Assembly (NCBI GenBank): GCA_946621745.1
Contig: CAMOOV010000007.1
Coordinates: 1-35,224, forward strand
Reading direction: 5' to 3'
DNA length: 35,224 nucleotides
DNA from: an uncultured Ruminococcus sp.
GTDB taxonomy: Bacteria; Bacillota; Clostridia; Oscillospirales; Ruminococcaceae
Shown here: positions 26,503 through 35,224 of the stretch, one piece after another
Numbering within the stretch: position 1 is the first letter of the stretch
Layout: each line of letters opens with the position of its first letter
Notes under the pieces: generated by a model
The model's input: only the letters and a program-made list of their open reading frames with translations
Databases searched by the model: none
What the model was told of the DNA's origin: nothing
Program-made: the position numbers and the translations under genes

Positions 26503-27426
26503 ATGGCAAGTTTTACCGCAAAGGATGTCAATGATCTCCGCAAGTCCACCGGCGTCGGCCTCATGGACTGCAAAAAGGCTCTGACCGAAGCGGACGGCGA
26601 TGTCGAAAAGGCAATCGTCATCCTCCGTGAAAAAGGTCTGGCAAACCAGGCGAAGAAGGCTGACCGCATCGCTGCCGAGGGCGCTGTCATTGCAGTGACC
26701 AATGCAGACAACTCTGCTGCTGCGATCGTCGAGGTCAACTCCGAGACAGACTTCGTTGCACAGAATGAGGAATTTGTCGGCTTCTGCGAAGGTCTGGCAC
26801 GCACAGTCCTCAATGAGAATCCGGCTGATCTGGACACCCTGAATAAGACCAAGTTCGACGGCAAGGATATGACCGTCGAGGAGGCACTTCAGGAGATCTT
26901 CCTCAAGTTCCGCGAGAACCTGAAGATCCGCCGCTTTGCACGCCTTGAGGGTGTTGTCAAGGAGTATGTCCACTTCAATAAGAAGGAAGGCGTTATCGTT
27001 GCGGCTTCCTGCGATGCAGGCGCAACGGATGCCGTTCTGGAGTGCCTCAATGATGTCGCACTGCAGGCTGACGCGATGAAGGCAACCTACCTCACGAAGG
27101 AAGAGGTTCCGGCATCGGTCATCGAGCAGGAAAAGCAGATCGTCATGGCACAGATGGCTGACGATCCTAAGATGGCAAACAAGCCGGAGCAGGTGCTCGC
27201 GAAGATCGCTGAGGGCAAGCTCGGTGTGTTCTACAAGGACAACTGCCTGCTCGCTCAGGAATTCGTCAAGGGCGAGGGCGAGAGCATTGAGCAGTATGTT
27301 GCAGCCTGCGGCAAGAAGGCCGGTGCTGCAATCACAATCAAGAGCTTCGTTCGCTTTATCTGCGGCGAGGGCATTGAGAAGCGTGTTGACGATTTCGCAG
27401 GCGAGATCGCAAGTATGCTGAAATAA
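26503..27426 (+). CDS. tsf: Elongation factor Ts
   Basis: FTAKDVNDLRKSTGVGLMDCKKALTEADGDVEKAIVILREKG; NSETDFVAQNEEF. Confidence 0.98.
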   Translation: MASFTAKDVNDLRKSTGVGLMDCKKALTEADGDVEKAIVILREKGLANQAKKADRIAAEGAVIAVTNADNSAAAIVEVNSETDFVAQNEEFVGFCEGLARTVLNENPADLDTLNKTKFDGKDMTVEEALQEIFLKFRENLKIRRFARLEGVVKEYVHFNKKEGVIVAASCDAGATDAVLECLNDVALQADAMKATYLTKEEVPASVIEQEKQIVMAQMADDPKMANKPEQVLAKIAEGKLGVFYKDNCLLAQEFVKGEGESIEQYVAACGKKAGAAITIKSFVRFICGEGIEKRVDDFAGEIASMLK

Positions 27427-27618
27427 TTACCGGAATGCACAGGCTGTCTGCACAAATTTTCGCAGACGGCCTGTAACCGGTATGCTTCTCACTGAAAATG
27501 CGCGGGAAAACCGCGATGTTTTTGGGAATATCTTGCTGATTCTGACTGTTTTTCGCAAGAAAATTGGAAATTCCAAAAATGAATGACAGATTAGTCATAA
27601 ACATGATACAAAAAGTCA

Positions 27619-27647
27619 TTGCATTTTTTTTCAGATTCAGTTAAGAT
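27619..27647 (+). promoter_or_regulatory. SigA-type promoter for the cohesin-dockerin gene
   Basis: TTGCAT-17 bp-TAAGAT. Confidence 0.6.
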
Positions 27648-27744
27648 ATAGATGGTATCATGTGAATGTGGATGAAGAAGGGGACATCCACCTCACGGTG
27701 CGGCACTTGCCGCATGACCACACACATATACATTTTGGAGGAGT

Positions 27745-28587
27745 ATGAACATGAAAAAGATGAGAATTGTTTCCGGCCTGCTCGCTATGGCAATGGCAGC
27801 TGTCAGCTTCGGCACGACTGCTTTTGCGGCTGATAATGTGCAGGTTAAGGTCGGCACTGACACCGTCGAGGCCGGCGCGAACTTCAGTGTTGATGTTGAG
27901 CTGGCTTCCGTGCCGTCTTCCGGCCTCAGCTCGATTGACTTCGCAATCAATTATGATAAGGATGTCCTGAAAGTGACCGATGTGAAGCTCGGCACTGTCG
28001 GCGATACCGGCGCAAAGGCTGCTGAGGGCGACCTCGGCGATACGCTCTTCAACTGGTATGACAACGGCAAGCAGATCGTGATCGTCTGGGCAACCGGTCT
28101 GACCGATTCCAAGTACTGGGTTGCCAAGGACGGCGTGTTCCTGACCATCTCCGGTACCGCTTCTGCAAGTGCAGCAGCCGGCACTGAGTCCAAGCTGACT
28201 GTCGCTGCGGCTGACCGTGCGGTTTATCCGGGTGCTTCTGAGAAGGCTTCTACTTACTTCTCTGCTGTCGGCGCAGACGGCAAGACCACCGATTACACCG
28301 GTTCCTTCACCGACGGCTCTGTCAAGATCAAGGGTAAGGAAGATGTTCCGGATGACGGCGATGTCCTTTGGGGCGATGCCGACCTCAGCGGCGAGGTTGA
28401 TGTTTCTGATGTCGTTCTGATCGCTCGCTTCTGTGCTGAAGCAGACGGCGCTGATATCACCGCTCAGGGCAAGAAGAATGCCGATGTCACCACGCACGCT
28501 TCCAAGGTCGATATTGATGACGCTACGCTGATTCTGAAGGCTGTCGCAAAGCTGATTCCGGAATCCGATCTTGCACCGAAGGCATAA
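27745..28587 (+). CDS. Cohesin- and dockerin-containing adaptor scaffoldin (ScaC-like)
   Basis: Signal peptide; cohesin VQVKVGTDTVEAGANFSVDVELASVPSSGLSSIDFAINYDKDVLKVTDVKLG...; C-terminal dockerin GDADLSGEVDVSDVVLIARFCAE...NADVTTHASKVDIDDATLILKAVAKLI. Confidence 0.85.
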   Translation: MNMKKMRIVSGLLAMAMAAVSFGTTAFAADNVQVKVGTDTVEAGANFSVDVELASVPSSGLSSIDFAINYDKDVLKVTDVKLGTVGDTGAKAAEGDLGDTLFNWYDNGKQIVIVWATGLTDSKYWVAKDGVFLTISGTASASAAAGTESKLTVAAADRAVYPGASEKASTYFSAVGADGKTTDYTGSFTDGSVKIKGKEDVPDDGDVLWGDADLSGEVDVSDVVLIARFCAEADGADITAQGKKNADVTTHASKVDIDDATLILKAVAKLIPESDLAPKA

Positions 28588-28609
28588 TTCCAGCAATTCG
28601 CTGAAACAA

Positions 28610-28646
28610 ATCTGCACTGTCTGAAGGGGACAGTGCAGATTTTTTT
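28610..28646 (+). terminator. Rho-independent terminator of the cohesin-dockerin gene
   Basis: TCTGCACTGTC-tgaagg-GGACAGTGCAGATTTTTTT. Confidence 0.92.
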
Positions 28647-28667
28647 GCGAAAATGCGGCGGATGCTA

Positions 28668-28696
28668 TTGCATCTTTGCGGAAAGTGTGGTATAAT
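28668..28696 (+). promoter_or_regulatory. SigA-type promoter for glyA
   Basis: TTGCAT-17 bp-TATAAT. Confidence 0.75.
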
Positions 28697-28743
28697 AACT
28701 GTATCTGTGTGAAACAGGAATAAACCGGAAAGGATTGAAAAAT

Positions 28744-29997
28744 ATGTTCAATGATCTGATTGATACGATCGGTTATGTATCCAAATGTGATCCCGATGTC
28801 GGCGCTGCAATGCAGCAGGAGCTGGCACGGCAGAGAAGAAATCTGGAGCTGATCGCAAGCGAAAACATCGTCTCGCCGGCTGTCATGGCGGCAATGGGCT
28901 CTGTCCTGACGAACAAGTATGCGGAGGGCTATCCGGGCAAGCGCTATTACGGCGGATGTGAGGCTGTCGATATCGTCGAGTCGATCGCGATCGAGCGCGC
29001 AAAGCAGCTCTTCGGCGCGAAATTCGCGAATGTGCAGGCACACTCCGGCGCACAGGCGAATACCGCTGTTTACTTCGCACTGCTCCAGCCGGGCGATACC
29101 GTTCTCGGCATGAGCCTTGCACACGGCGGCCACTTGACGCACGGCTCGTCTGTCAATCTTTCCGGTAAATATTTTAACTTCCTCTCCTATGGCGTCAACG
29201 ACAACGGCATTCTGGATTACGATGCCGTCGAGAAGCTGACGAAGGAGCATCACCCGAAGCTGATCGTTGCGGGTGCTTCGGCATATCCGCGTGCAATCGA
29301 CTTTGCGAAGCTCGCTGAAATCGCACATAACAACGGCGCAATGCTCATGGTCGATATGGCGCACATCGCCGGTCTGGTCGCAGGCGGCCTGCATCAGTCC
29401 CCGGTCGGCTATGCCGATGTCGTCACCACAACCACGCACAAGACGCTCCGCGGCCCGCGCGGCGGCCTGATCCTGACCAATGACGAGGAGCTTGCAAAGA
29501 AGATTAACAAGGCGATCTTCCCCGGCATTCAGGGCGGCCCGCTGATGCACGTCATCGCAGGCAAGGCTGTCTGCTTCGGCGAAGCACTCAAGCCGGAGTT
29601 CAAGGCATACGCAAAGCAGATTGTTGATAATGCACAGGCGCTTGCAAAAGGTCTGCTCGCACGCGGCTTCGATCTCGTTTCCGGCGGCACCGACAATCAC
29701 CTGATGCTCGTCGATCTCCGTCCGGTTCATATCACCGGCAAGGAGATGGAGCACCGTCTGGATGAGGTCTATATCACCGTCAACAAGAACGCGATCCCGA
29801 ACGATCCGGAGAAGCCGATGATCACCAGCGGCATACGCGTCGGTACACCGGCAGTGACAACCCGCGGTCTTCAGACCGAGGATATGGAGAAAATTGCGGA
29901 GTTCATGTATCTCACCGCAACGCAGTTCGAGACAAAGGCAGACGAGATCCGTGCCGGCGTCAGCGAGATCTGCGCAAAGTATCCGCTCTACGAATAA
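28744..29997 (+). CDS. glyA: Serine hydroxymethyltransferase
   Basis: [60 protein letters not shown] 28744. Confidence 0.98.
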   Translation: MFNDLIDTIGYVSKCDPDVGAAMQQELARQRRNLELIASENIVSPAVMAAMGSVLTNKYAEGYPGKRYYGGCEAVDIVESIAIERAKQLFGAKFANVQAHSGAQANTAVYFALLQPGDTVLGMSLAHGGHLTHGSSVNLSGKYFNFLSYGVNDNGILDYDAVEKLTKEHHPKLIVAGASAYPRAIDFAKLAEIAHNNGAMLMVDMAHIAGLVAGGLHQSPVGYADVVTTTTHKTLRGPRGGLILTNDEELAKKINKAIFPGIQGGPLMHVIAGKAVCFGEALKPEFKAYAKQIVDNAQALAKGLLARGFDLVSGGTDNHLMLVDLRPVHITGKEMEHRLDEVYITVNKNAIPNDPEKPMITSGIRVGTPAVTTRGLQTEDMEKIAEFMYLTATQFETKADEIRAGVSEICAKYPLYE

Positions 29998-30072
29998 TTC
30001 TGATTTGGTACGATATTGCGAAAGCAGGACACGCGCTGTCCTGCTTTCGGTGTGTCTATGGGAGTGACAAAA

Positions 30073-31380
30073 ATGGACTTCAATGTGATGAACATTCTGC
30101 TGGACTGCGGCATCATCCTGCTGGCGACAAAAGCAATGGGTATGCTGACGCGGAAGATCGGTCTGCCGCAGGTTGTCGGCATGATCCTCGCCGGATTGCT
30201 GATCGGCCCGGCACTGTTCGTTCACAGCTCTTTCCCCGGCCTGATTCACCCGACCGCGCAGGAAATGAATGTGTTAAAGAGCTTTTCGCAGATCGGTGTC
30301 GTGTTTATCCTGTTCTCAAGCGGACTGGAAACCGATTTCCGTGAGATGAAGCGCAGCGGCGCCGCCGCAACGGTCATCGCGCTTGCAGGCGTGCTTGTCC
30401 CGATTTTGCTCGGCACGCTGACAGCGCTGCTGTTCATGGGCGGATTCTCAGCCGTTCATGACCACGAAAAGCTCATGAATGCGCTGTTTATCGGCTGTAT
30501 TCTCTCCGCGACAAGCGTCGGCATTACGGTCGAGACGCTGCGTGAGCTGGGCAAGCTGAAAACGAAGATCGGCACGACCGTTCTCAGCGCCGCGATCATC
30601 GACGATGTGATCGGCATTGTCGCGCTGAGTATCATCACCGGTCTCGGCGGCGAGGGAAATATCTGGATGACACTGCTGCGCGTCGCGGGCTTCTTCGTGT
30701 TCACGGTCATCGCCGGCTACGGGATGCGCATTTTGTTCAAGAAGCTCGTCAAGGCCTATCCGCACAAGCGCAGAACGAGCATTTTCGCCTTTGCTGCCTG
30801 CTTCCTCTTTGCCTATGCCGCGGAGGAATTCTTCGGCATCGCGGCGATCACCGGCGGCTATATGGCCGGCCTGATGCTCTCCGGTCTCGGCGACAGCAAT
30901 TTCGTTGACCGCAAGGTCATCGTCTCCGGCTATATGTTCTTTACGCCGATGTTCTTCGCGTATATCGGCATCAGCGCGGATTTCAGCGCGTTCCGCTGGT
31001 CGAGTATGCTGTTCGTGCTGGCATTCGTCGCGGCGGGCATCATCGGCAAGATCATCGGCTGCGGCGCTGCGGCGCGATGTTTCGGATATGACGGGCAGGA
31101 ATCGCTGGCGGCGGGCTTCGGCATGATCGCGCGCGGCGAGGTCGCGCTGGCGGTCTATGCGACCGGCTCGGTACTGATCGCACCGCAGGGCGGCATTGAT
31201 CCGCTCGTTGCGACGATCTTCCTCATTATCATCAGCTCGATCCTCTGCCCGATTTTCCTGAAGCTGGTCTTCCGCGGACACAAGGCCGCCGATCTCGAAG
31301 CTGCCGCTGACCACAAGGTCACGATCTCCTCGGAGGCACTCGAAAATGTGCATCATCATATTGAGGGCGGCGATGAATAA
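30073..31380 (+). CDS. Cation:proton antiporter (CPA2/Kef family)
   Basis: LTRKIGLPQVVGMILAGLLIGP, FILFSSGLETDF, LSATSVGITVETLRELGKL, AAIIDDVIGIVALSI; GGGAGTG RBS 6 nt before ATG 30073. Confidence 0.92.
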   Translation: MDFNVMNILLDCGIILLATKAMGMLTRKIGLPQVVGMILAGLLIGPALFVHSSFPGLIHPTAQEMNVLKSFSQIGVVFILFSSGLETDFREMKRSGAAATVIALAGVLVPILLGTLTALLFMGGFSAVHDHEKLMNALFIGCILSATSVGITVETLRELGKLKTKIGTTVLSAAIIDDVIGIVALSIITGLGGEGNIWMTLLRVAGFFVFTVIAGYGMRILFKKLVKAYPHKRRTSIFAFAACFLFAYAAEEFFGIAAITGGYMAGLMLSGLGDSNFVDRKVIVSGYMFFTPMFFAYIGISADFSAFRWSSMLFVLAFVAAGIIGKIIGCGAAARCFGYDGQESLAAGFGMIARGEVALAVYATGSVLIAPQGGIDPLVATIFLIIISSILCPIFLKLVFRGHKAADLEAAADHKVTISSEALENVHHHIEGGDE

Positions 31381-31404
31381 CGTCCGCCATTGGAGGCAAA
31401 GAAT

Positions 31405-31971
31405 ATGGATACAAAGCTGATCCTTGCGAGCGGCAGTCCGCGCCGGCGGGAGCTGCTCGGCAAGCTGGATATTCCGTTTTCGGTGGTCGTATCGGAATGC
31501 GATGAGACACTGCCGGAGGGCGTTCCGGCGGAATCCGCGGCGGAGATGCTGGCTGTGCGGAAGGCTGCGGCGGTCGCGAAGCTGCATCCGGATGCAGTTG
31601 TCATCGGCGCAGACACGACCGTCATTCTCGATGACGAGATCCTCGGCAAGCCGGCGGATGAAGCCGACTGCAAGCGGATGCTGAATGCGCTTTCGGGGCG
31701 GATGCACAAGGTCATTACCGGTGTCGGCATCTTCTGGCCGGGCGGCTCGCTGAGCTTTTCCGATGAAACATCGGTGCAGTTTTATCCGCTGACGAATGCG
31801 GAGATTGCCGCCTATGCTGCCTCGGAGGAGCCCTATGACAAGGCCGGTGCATACGGCATTCAGGGGCAGGGCGCGCTGCTGGTCGCCGGCATTCACGGGG
31901 ATTATTACAATGTGATGGGACTGCCGGTCGCACGGCTGGCAAGACAGCTGAAGCAATTACATCTGATTTGA
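31405..31971 (+). CDS. maf: Maf family nucleoside triphosphate pyrophosphatase
   Basis: LILASGSPRRRELLGKLDIPFSVVVSECDE; GADTTVILDDEILGKPADEADCKRMLNALSGRMHKVITGV. Confidence 0.95.
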   Translation: MDTKLILASGSPRRRELLGKLDIPFSVVVSECDETLPEGVPAESAAEMLAVRKAAAVAKLHPDAVVIGADTTVILDDEILGKPADEADCKRMLNALSGRMHKVITGVGIFWPGGSLSFSDETSVQFYPLTNAEIAAYAASEEPYDKAGAYGIQGQGALLVAGIHGDYYNVMGLPVARLARQLKQLHLI

Positions 31972-31994
31972 TGCATCCGGAAGGAGGGATCATC

Positions 31995-32714
31995 ATGCTG
32001 AGATTTTTCGGACGCGGTTCGGCATTCGCTGACACGCAGAACTGCGCATTTTTCACCGCCGGCAGCGAGCTTGTGCTGCTCGACTGCCCGATGTCCGCAT
32101 TCCACCGCCTGCGGAAGCTGGAATTCCCGCAGACACAGATCACGGTCGTGGTCACGCATACGCACGGCGACCACATCGGCGGCATTCCGATGCTCATTGC
32201 TTTATCGCAGTTCGTCTGGAAGAAGCCGGTGACGGTCATTGCGCCGGATCAGACAGTCGCTGACGATCTGAAATTCTTCATTGAGCGGCTGGACGGCGGC
32301 GATCCGGATGCCTATACGCTGCTGACTGCGGACGCGGCAGAGCGTGAATGGCTCTGCGGGGTGGTGCCGGTGCGCCATGTGCCGGGGCTGGCCGGGCGCT
32401 GCTACGGCTACCGGCTGCGCATTGCGGGGCAGGATGTGATCTATACCGGCGATACGGCGGAGCTGGAGCCGTTTCTGCCCTATCTGCACCGCGGCGCGTA
32501 TCTCTATACGGAATGCGCCGCGCATGATACCGGCGTGCATCTGTTCATTGACGAGCTGCTGCCGAAGCTGCGCGAATTGAAGGCCGGCGGCGTGAAGATC
32601 TATCTGATGCATCTGGATGATGAAAAGGTGATTCGTGAGAAGATCAAGGGGAGCGGCATCCGGTTCGCAAAGCTGTTCCGTTCGGGCGCCGGCAGTGCCG
32701 GAGCCATGATCTAA
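31995..32714 (+). CDS. MBL fold metallo-hydrolase
   Basis: VVTHTHGDHIGGIPML; YTGDTAELEPF; MHLDDEKV. Confidence 0.9.
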   Translation: MLRFFGRGSAFADTQNCAFFTAGSELVLLDCPMSAFHRLRKLEFPQTQITVVVTHTHGDHIGGIPMLIALSQFVWKKPVTVIAPDQTVADDLKFFIERLDGGDPDAYTLLTADAAEREWLCGVVPVRHVPGLAGRCYGYRLRIAGQDVIYTGDTAELEPFLPYLHRGAYLYTECAAHDTGVHLFIDELLPKLRELKAGGVKIYLMHLDDEKVIREKIKGSGIRFAKLFRSGAGSAGAMI

Positions 32715-32764
32715 AGTTCCGGGAGTGGCCGACCGGGGTTTTTTAACACGCTTCTGGCGATGTC

Positions 32765-32962
32765 ATCCAAAGTTTTTGGTCGAGCTTTTTTCAAAAAGCT
32801 CGCGGGTCGAGGTGAGTTTGCAGAGCAAACTCATAGCGAAGCGGGCGAGAGCCCTCGTCGCTCTCCGCAGAGAGCGAAACTCCCCCAGCCTTCCGAAAGC
32901 GAGGAAAAAGGGGGCTTGGGGGAAGAAACCCCGAAGGGGGTTGCGTCCCCCATTCACCGATC
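32765..32962. repeat. Hairpin-dense intergenic element
   Basis: Successive inverted repeats: CGAGCTTTTTtcAAAAAGCTCG, TGAGTTTGcagagCAAACTCA, CGCTCTCcgcAGAGAGCG, CCCCCAGCC...GGGGGCTTGGGGG, AACCCCgaagGGGGTT. Confidence 0.6.
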
Positions 32963-33396
32963 TTTTGCACCGCTGAATGCAAAAAACACAAATACAAACC
33001 TATATCTATAACTCCCCGATTCATCCACTCCCCGGAGGACTGCCTGCGGACTGTATTGCATTTTGTATATTGATAAATATGTTATAACGGCTTGTATATT
33101 ATGTGCTTCTTATACGCAGCGGCAGGCGGAATGACCTCCATTTCCGGCAAAATGGAATTAAATTGCTTTCAATCGCATTTTTAGCATAATCCACAACGGA
33201 ACATAGCTCACTTTGGGCAGTATGTTCAAGAAAAAAGTGAAAAGAACGGGAAATGTTTCAAATTTGTTCATATATCGTTCACAGACTGTCCATATAATAC
33301 GGAGAGTTTTCGTATATAATAAAGATGCCGGCCTTCCGGTCCAAAAATGAGAGGGATTTTTGGAAATCTATTAACAAATCTGAGAGGGGAATTCTA

Positions 33397-35224
33397 ATGA
33401 ACAAATCATTCGTCCGCAGAATCGGTGCGCTCTGCACCGGCGCTGTCATGACCGCCTCTGCGCTGATGTCCATGAGCAGCTCGCTCACCGTCACCGCAGC
33501 AGGCTCCGATGACTACGCGAAGATCCTTCAGTACAGCCTGTACTTCTACGATGCCAATATGTGCGGCAAGGACGTCCAGTCCAAGTGCGGCCTGAGCTGG
33601 CGCGGCAACTGCCACACCGATGACGAGGTGCCGGGCGGCTTCCACGATGCCGGCGACCACGCAATGTTCGGTCTGCCGCAGGGCTATACGGCCGCTGCAC
33701 TCGGCCTGAGCTACCAGCAGTTCGCGGATGCATATGCAGCAACCGGTCAGACCGATCACCTCAAGATGATCACCGACCGCTTCTGCGAATTCTTCCGCAA
33801 TTCCACGAAGCTCAACGGCGATTCCGTCAGCAACTTCCTCTATCAGAAGGGCGACGGTGAAGCGGATCACAAGTACTGGGGCAAGCCGGAGAATCAGCCC
33901 GGCGGACGCAAAATGTTCTGGACATCCTCCGGCGCGAGCGATATCGCAGCGGACTATGCAGCGGCACTCGCTCTGAACTACATCAACTTCAAAAATGACG
34001 AGGATCTGAAGTACGCAAAGGCACTTTACAAGTTCTCCAAGCAGTACAATCAGTGCGCGACGGACGGTCCGAAGGGCTTCTACAACTCCAGCAGCTGCGC
34101 GGATGAGCAGGCGCTGGCAGCAGCATGGCTCTACAAGGCAACGAATGACGGCCAGTACAAGAATGACCTCGATGCCGCAATGGGCAGCCTCGGTGTCGGC
34201 TGGGCATACGGCTGGAACGATGCGAACCTGGGCGCAGCGCTCGCTTACGGCATCGTCACCGGCAACTGGGCGAAGGCAAGCGGCTATGTCGGCAATATGT
34301 GCCGCGGCAACGACTACCTCTACATGGACAAGTGGGGCAGCGCAAGACTGAACGCTTCTATGCAGTTCGCATCGCTGATCGTCTCCAAGAATACCAACAC
34401 GAGCTATGTTGACTGGGCAAAGGGACAGATGCGCTATCTGACCGGCGAAAACAATTTCGGCTACAGCTTCGTGGTCGGTATCGGTAATAAGTATCCGGAG
34501 AACACCCACCACAGAGCAGCCTCCGGCTACAACAGCTACGATGAAATGGGCAATAACAGAACCGCAGCTCCGAATTCTCCGGTTCTGATCGGCGCACTCG
34601 CCGGCGGCCCGTGGAGCGGCGATCGGAATTCTGAGGATAAGGGTTCTCCTGTCTTCTATGAGGACAACATTCAGGATTATATCGGCAACGAGGTCGCACT
34701 GGACTACAATGCAGGTCTGGTCGGCGCAGCAGCCGGTCTCTATTCGCTCGGCGGCAAGTCCGGCTCGATCGCATCGAACATTCCGGGCGTCACCAAGATT
34801 TACAGCAGCACCTCCGTTGTTGTTCCGGACGATCCGACTCCGGGTACCACGCCGGATGATCCGACACCGGGTACCACGCCGCAGAATCCGTCTGAGAAGG
34901 TTCTCACGCCGAGCGACATGACCGTTGGTACCGAAAAGGGCAATGACGGCGAGATCAACAACTTCGCGGAATTCTATCCGATGGGCGCAAAGTCCGCTAC
35001 CCTCTATCTGAAGGTCAACTCCTCTGATACCGAGGTCTCCGGTGCATTCGGCACATGGACCGGCAAATGGGAGCAGAAGGACTTCATGGGCGTGAAGGTC
35101 GGTTCTGACAAGACCGTCGCAATTGACTACACGATCCCGTCCAATGTCGGACAAACCGTCAAGGCAATGGTCTTCTGGCCGCACGGCAATGCAGTCACGA
35201 TCGAAAAGGTCGTTCTCCACATGG
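33397..35224 (+). CDS. Glycoside hydrolase family 9 cellulase, C-terminally truncated by the window edge
   Basis: Open + strand frame with signal peptide (MNKSFVRRIGALCTGAVMTASALMSM..); GH9 motifs VPGGFHDAGDH, NTHHRAASGY, DNIQDYIGNEVALDYNAGLVGAAAGLY; DDPTPGTTP linker; following beta-rich CBM-like module. Not in the ORF list because no stop occurs before the edge. Confidence 0.93.
   Translation, partial: MNKSFVRRIGALCTGAVMTASALMSMSSSLTVTAAGSDDYAKILQYSLYFYDANMCGKDVQSKCGLSWRGNCHTDDEVPGGFHDAGDHAMFGLPQGYTAAALGLSYQQFADAYAATGQTDHLKMITDRFCEFFRNSTKLNGDSVSNFLYQKGDGEADHKYWGKPENQPGGRKMFWTSSGASDIAADYAAALALNYINFKNDEDLKYAKALYKFSKQYNQCATDGPKGFYNSSSCADEQALAAAWLYKATNDGQYKNDLDAAMGSLGVGWAYGWNDANLGAALAYGIVTGNWAKASGYVGNMCRGNDYLYMDKWGSARLNASMQFASLIVSKNTNTSYVDWAKGQMRYLTGENNFGYSFVVGIGNKYPENTHHRAASGYNSYDEMGNNRTAAPNSPVLIGALAGGPWSGDRNSEDKGSPVFYEDNIQDYIGNEVALDYNAGLVGAAAGLYSLGGKSGSIASNIPGVTKIYSSTSVVVPDDPTPGTTPDDPTPGTTPQNPSEKVLTPSDMTVGTEKGNDGEINNFAEFYPMGAKSATLYLKVNSSDTEVSGAFGTWTGKWEQKDFMGVKVGSDKTVAIDYTIPSNVGQTVKAMVFWPHGNAVTIEKVVLHM

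Noticed and set aside
25372-26973. 533-aa - strand ORF across the ABC permease end, rpsB and tsf
   Set aside because: Antisense to rpsB/tsf, no domain recognised.
27658-30249. 863-aa - strand ORF antisense to the scaffoldin gene and glyA
   Set aside because: Spans two well-supported + strand genes and their terminator/promoter; composition is Arg/Asp/His/Cys-rich as expected for the reverse of GC-rich codons lacking TTA/CTA/TCA. A codon-bias shadow.
32725-33024. ORFs 32725-32976, 32760-33011, 32763-32957 and 32791-33024
   Set aside because: All lie over the hairpin-dense element on both strands with no RBS or family; typical spurious ORFs over repeats.
33406-35220. 604-aa - strand ORF opposite GH9
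   Set aside because: Antisense shadow of the unlisted, edge-truncated GH9 reading frame, which has unmistakable catalytic motifs.

Overview
The window is a 35.2 kb GC-rich Firmicutes chromosomal segment. It is most consistent with a cellulolytic Ruminococcus: it carries a cohesin+dockerin adaptor protein and a GH9 cellulase cut off by the right edge (taxonomy is inferred from the encoded proteins, not searched). Most of the gene content is ordinary. It includes GNAT, a zinc-ribbon membrane protein, an AzgA-type purine permease, a small-molecule kinase, adhE, Na+-decarboxylase beta/gamma subunits, DUF2953-GerW-RluB, NUDIX, DUF1015, a NatAB-like ABC exporter, rpsB-tsf, glyA, a CPA2 antiporter, Maf and an MBL hydrolase. 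The items most worth follow-up are: (1) a dispersed ~300-bp structured intergenic repeat with two full copies, each inside a divergent promoter region, and a third diverged copy with a compensatory hairpin change; copy A has two left arms that could compete for one right arm. (2) An independently promoted, strongly structured ~150-nt RNA candidate ahead of an LRR-LRR-GT-C-GT2 operon, which could be a surface-protein glycosylation module. (3) A ScaC-like cohesin-dockerin adaptor next to tsf/glyA with palindromes upstream of its promoter. (4) A second hairpin-dense intergenic element near 32.76-32.96 kb. No CRISPR array, tRNA, rRNA or transposase was seen. All calls are from reading the sequence and the supplied ORF track; no database search was run.
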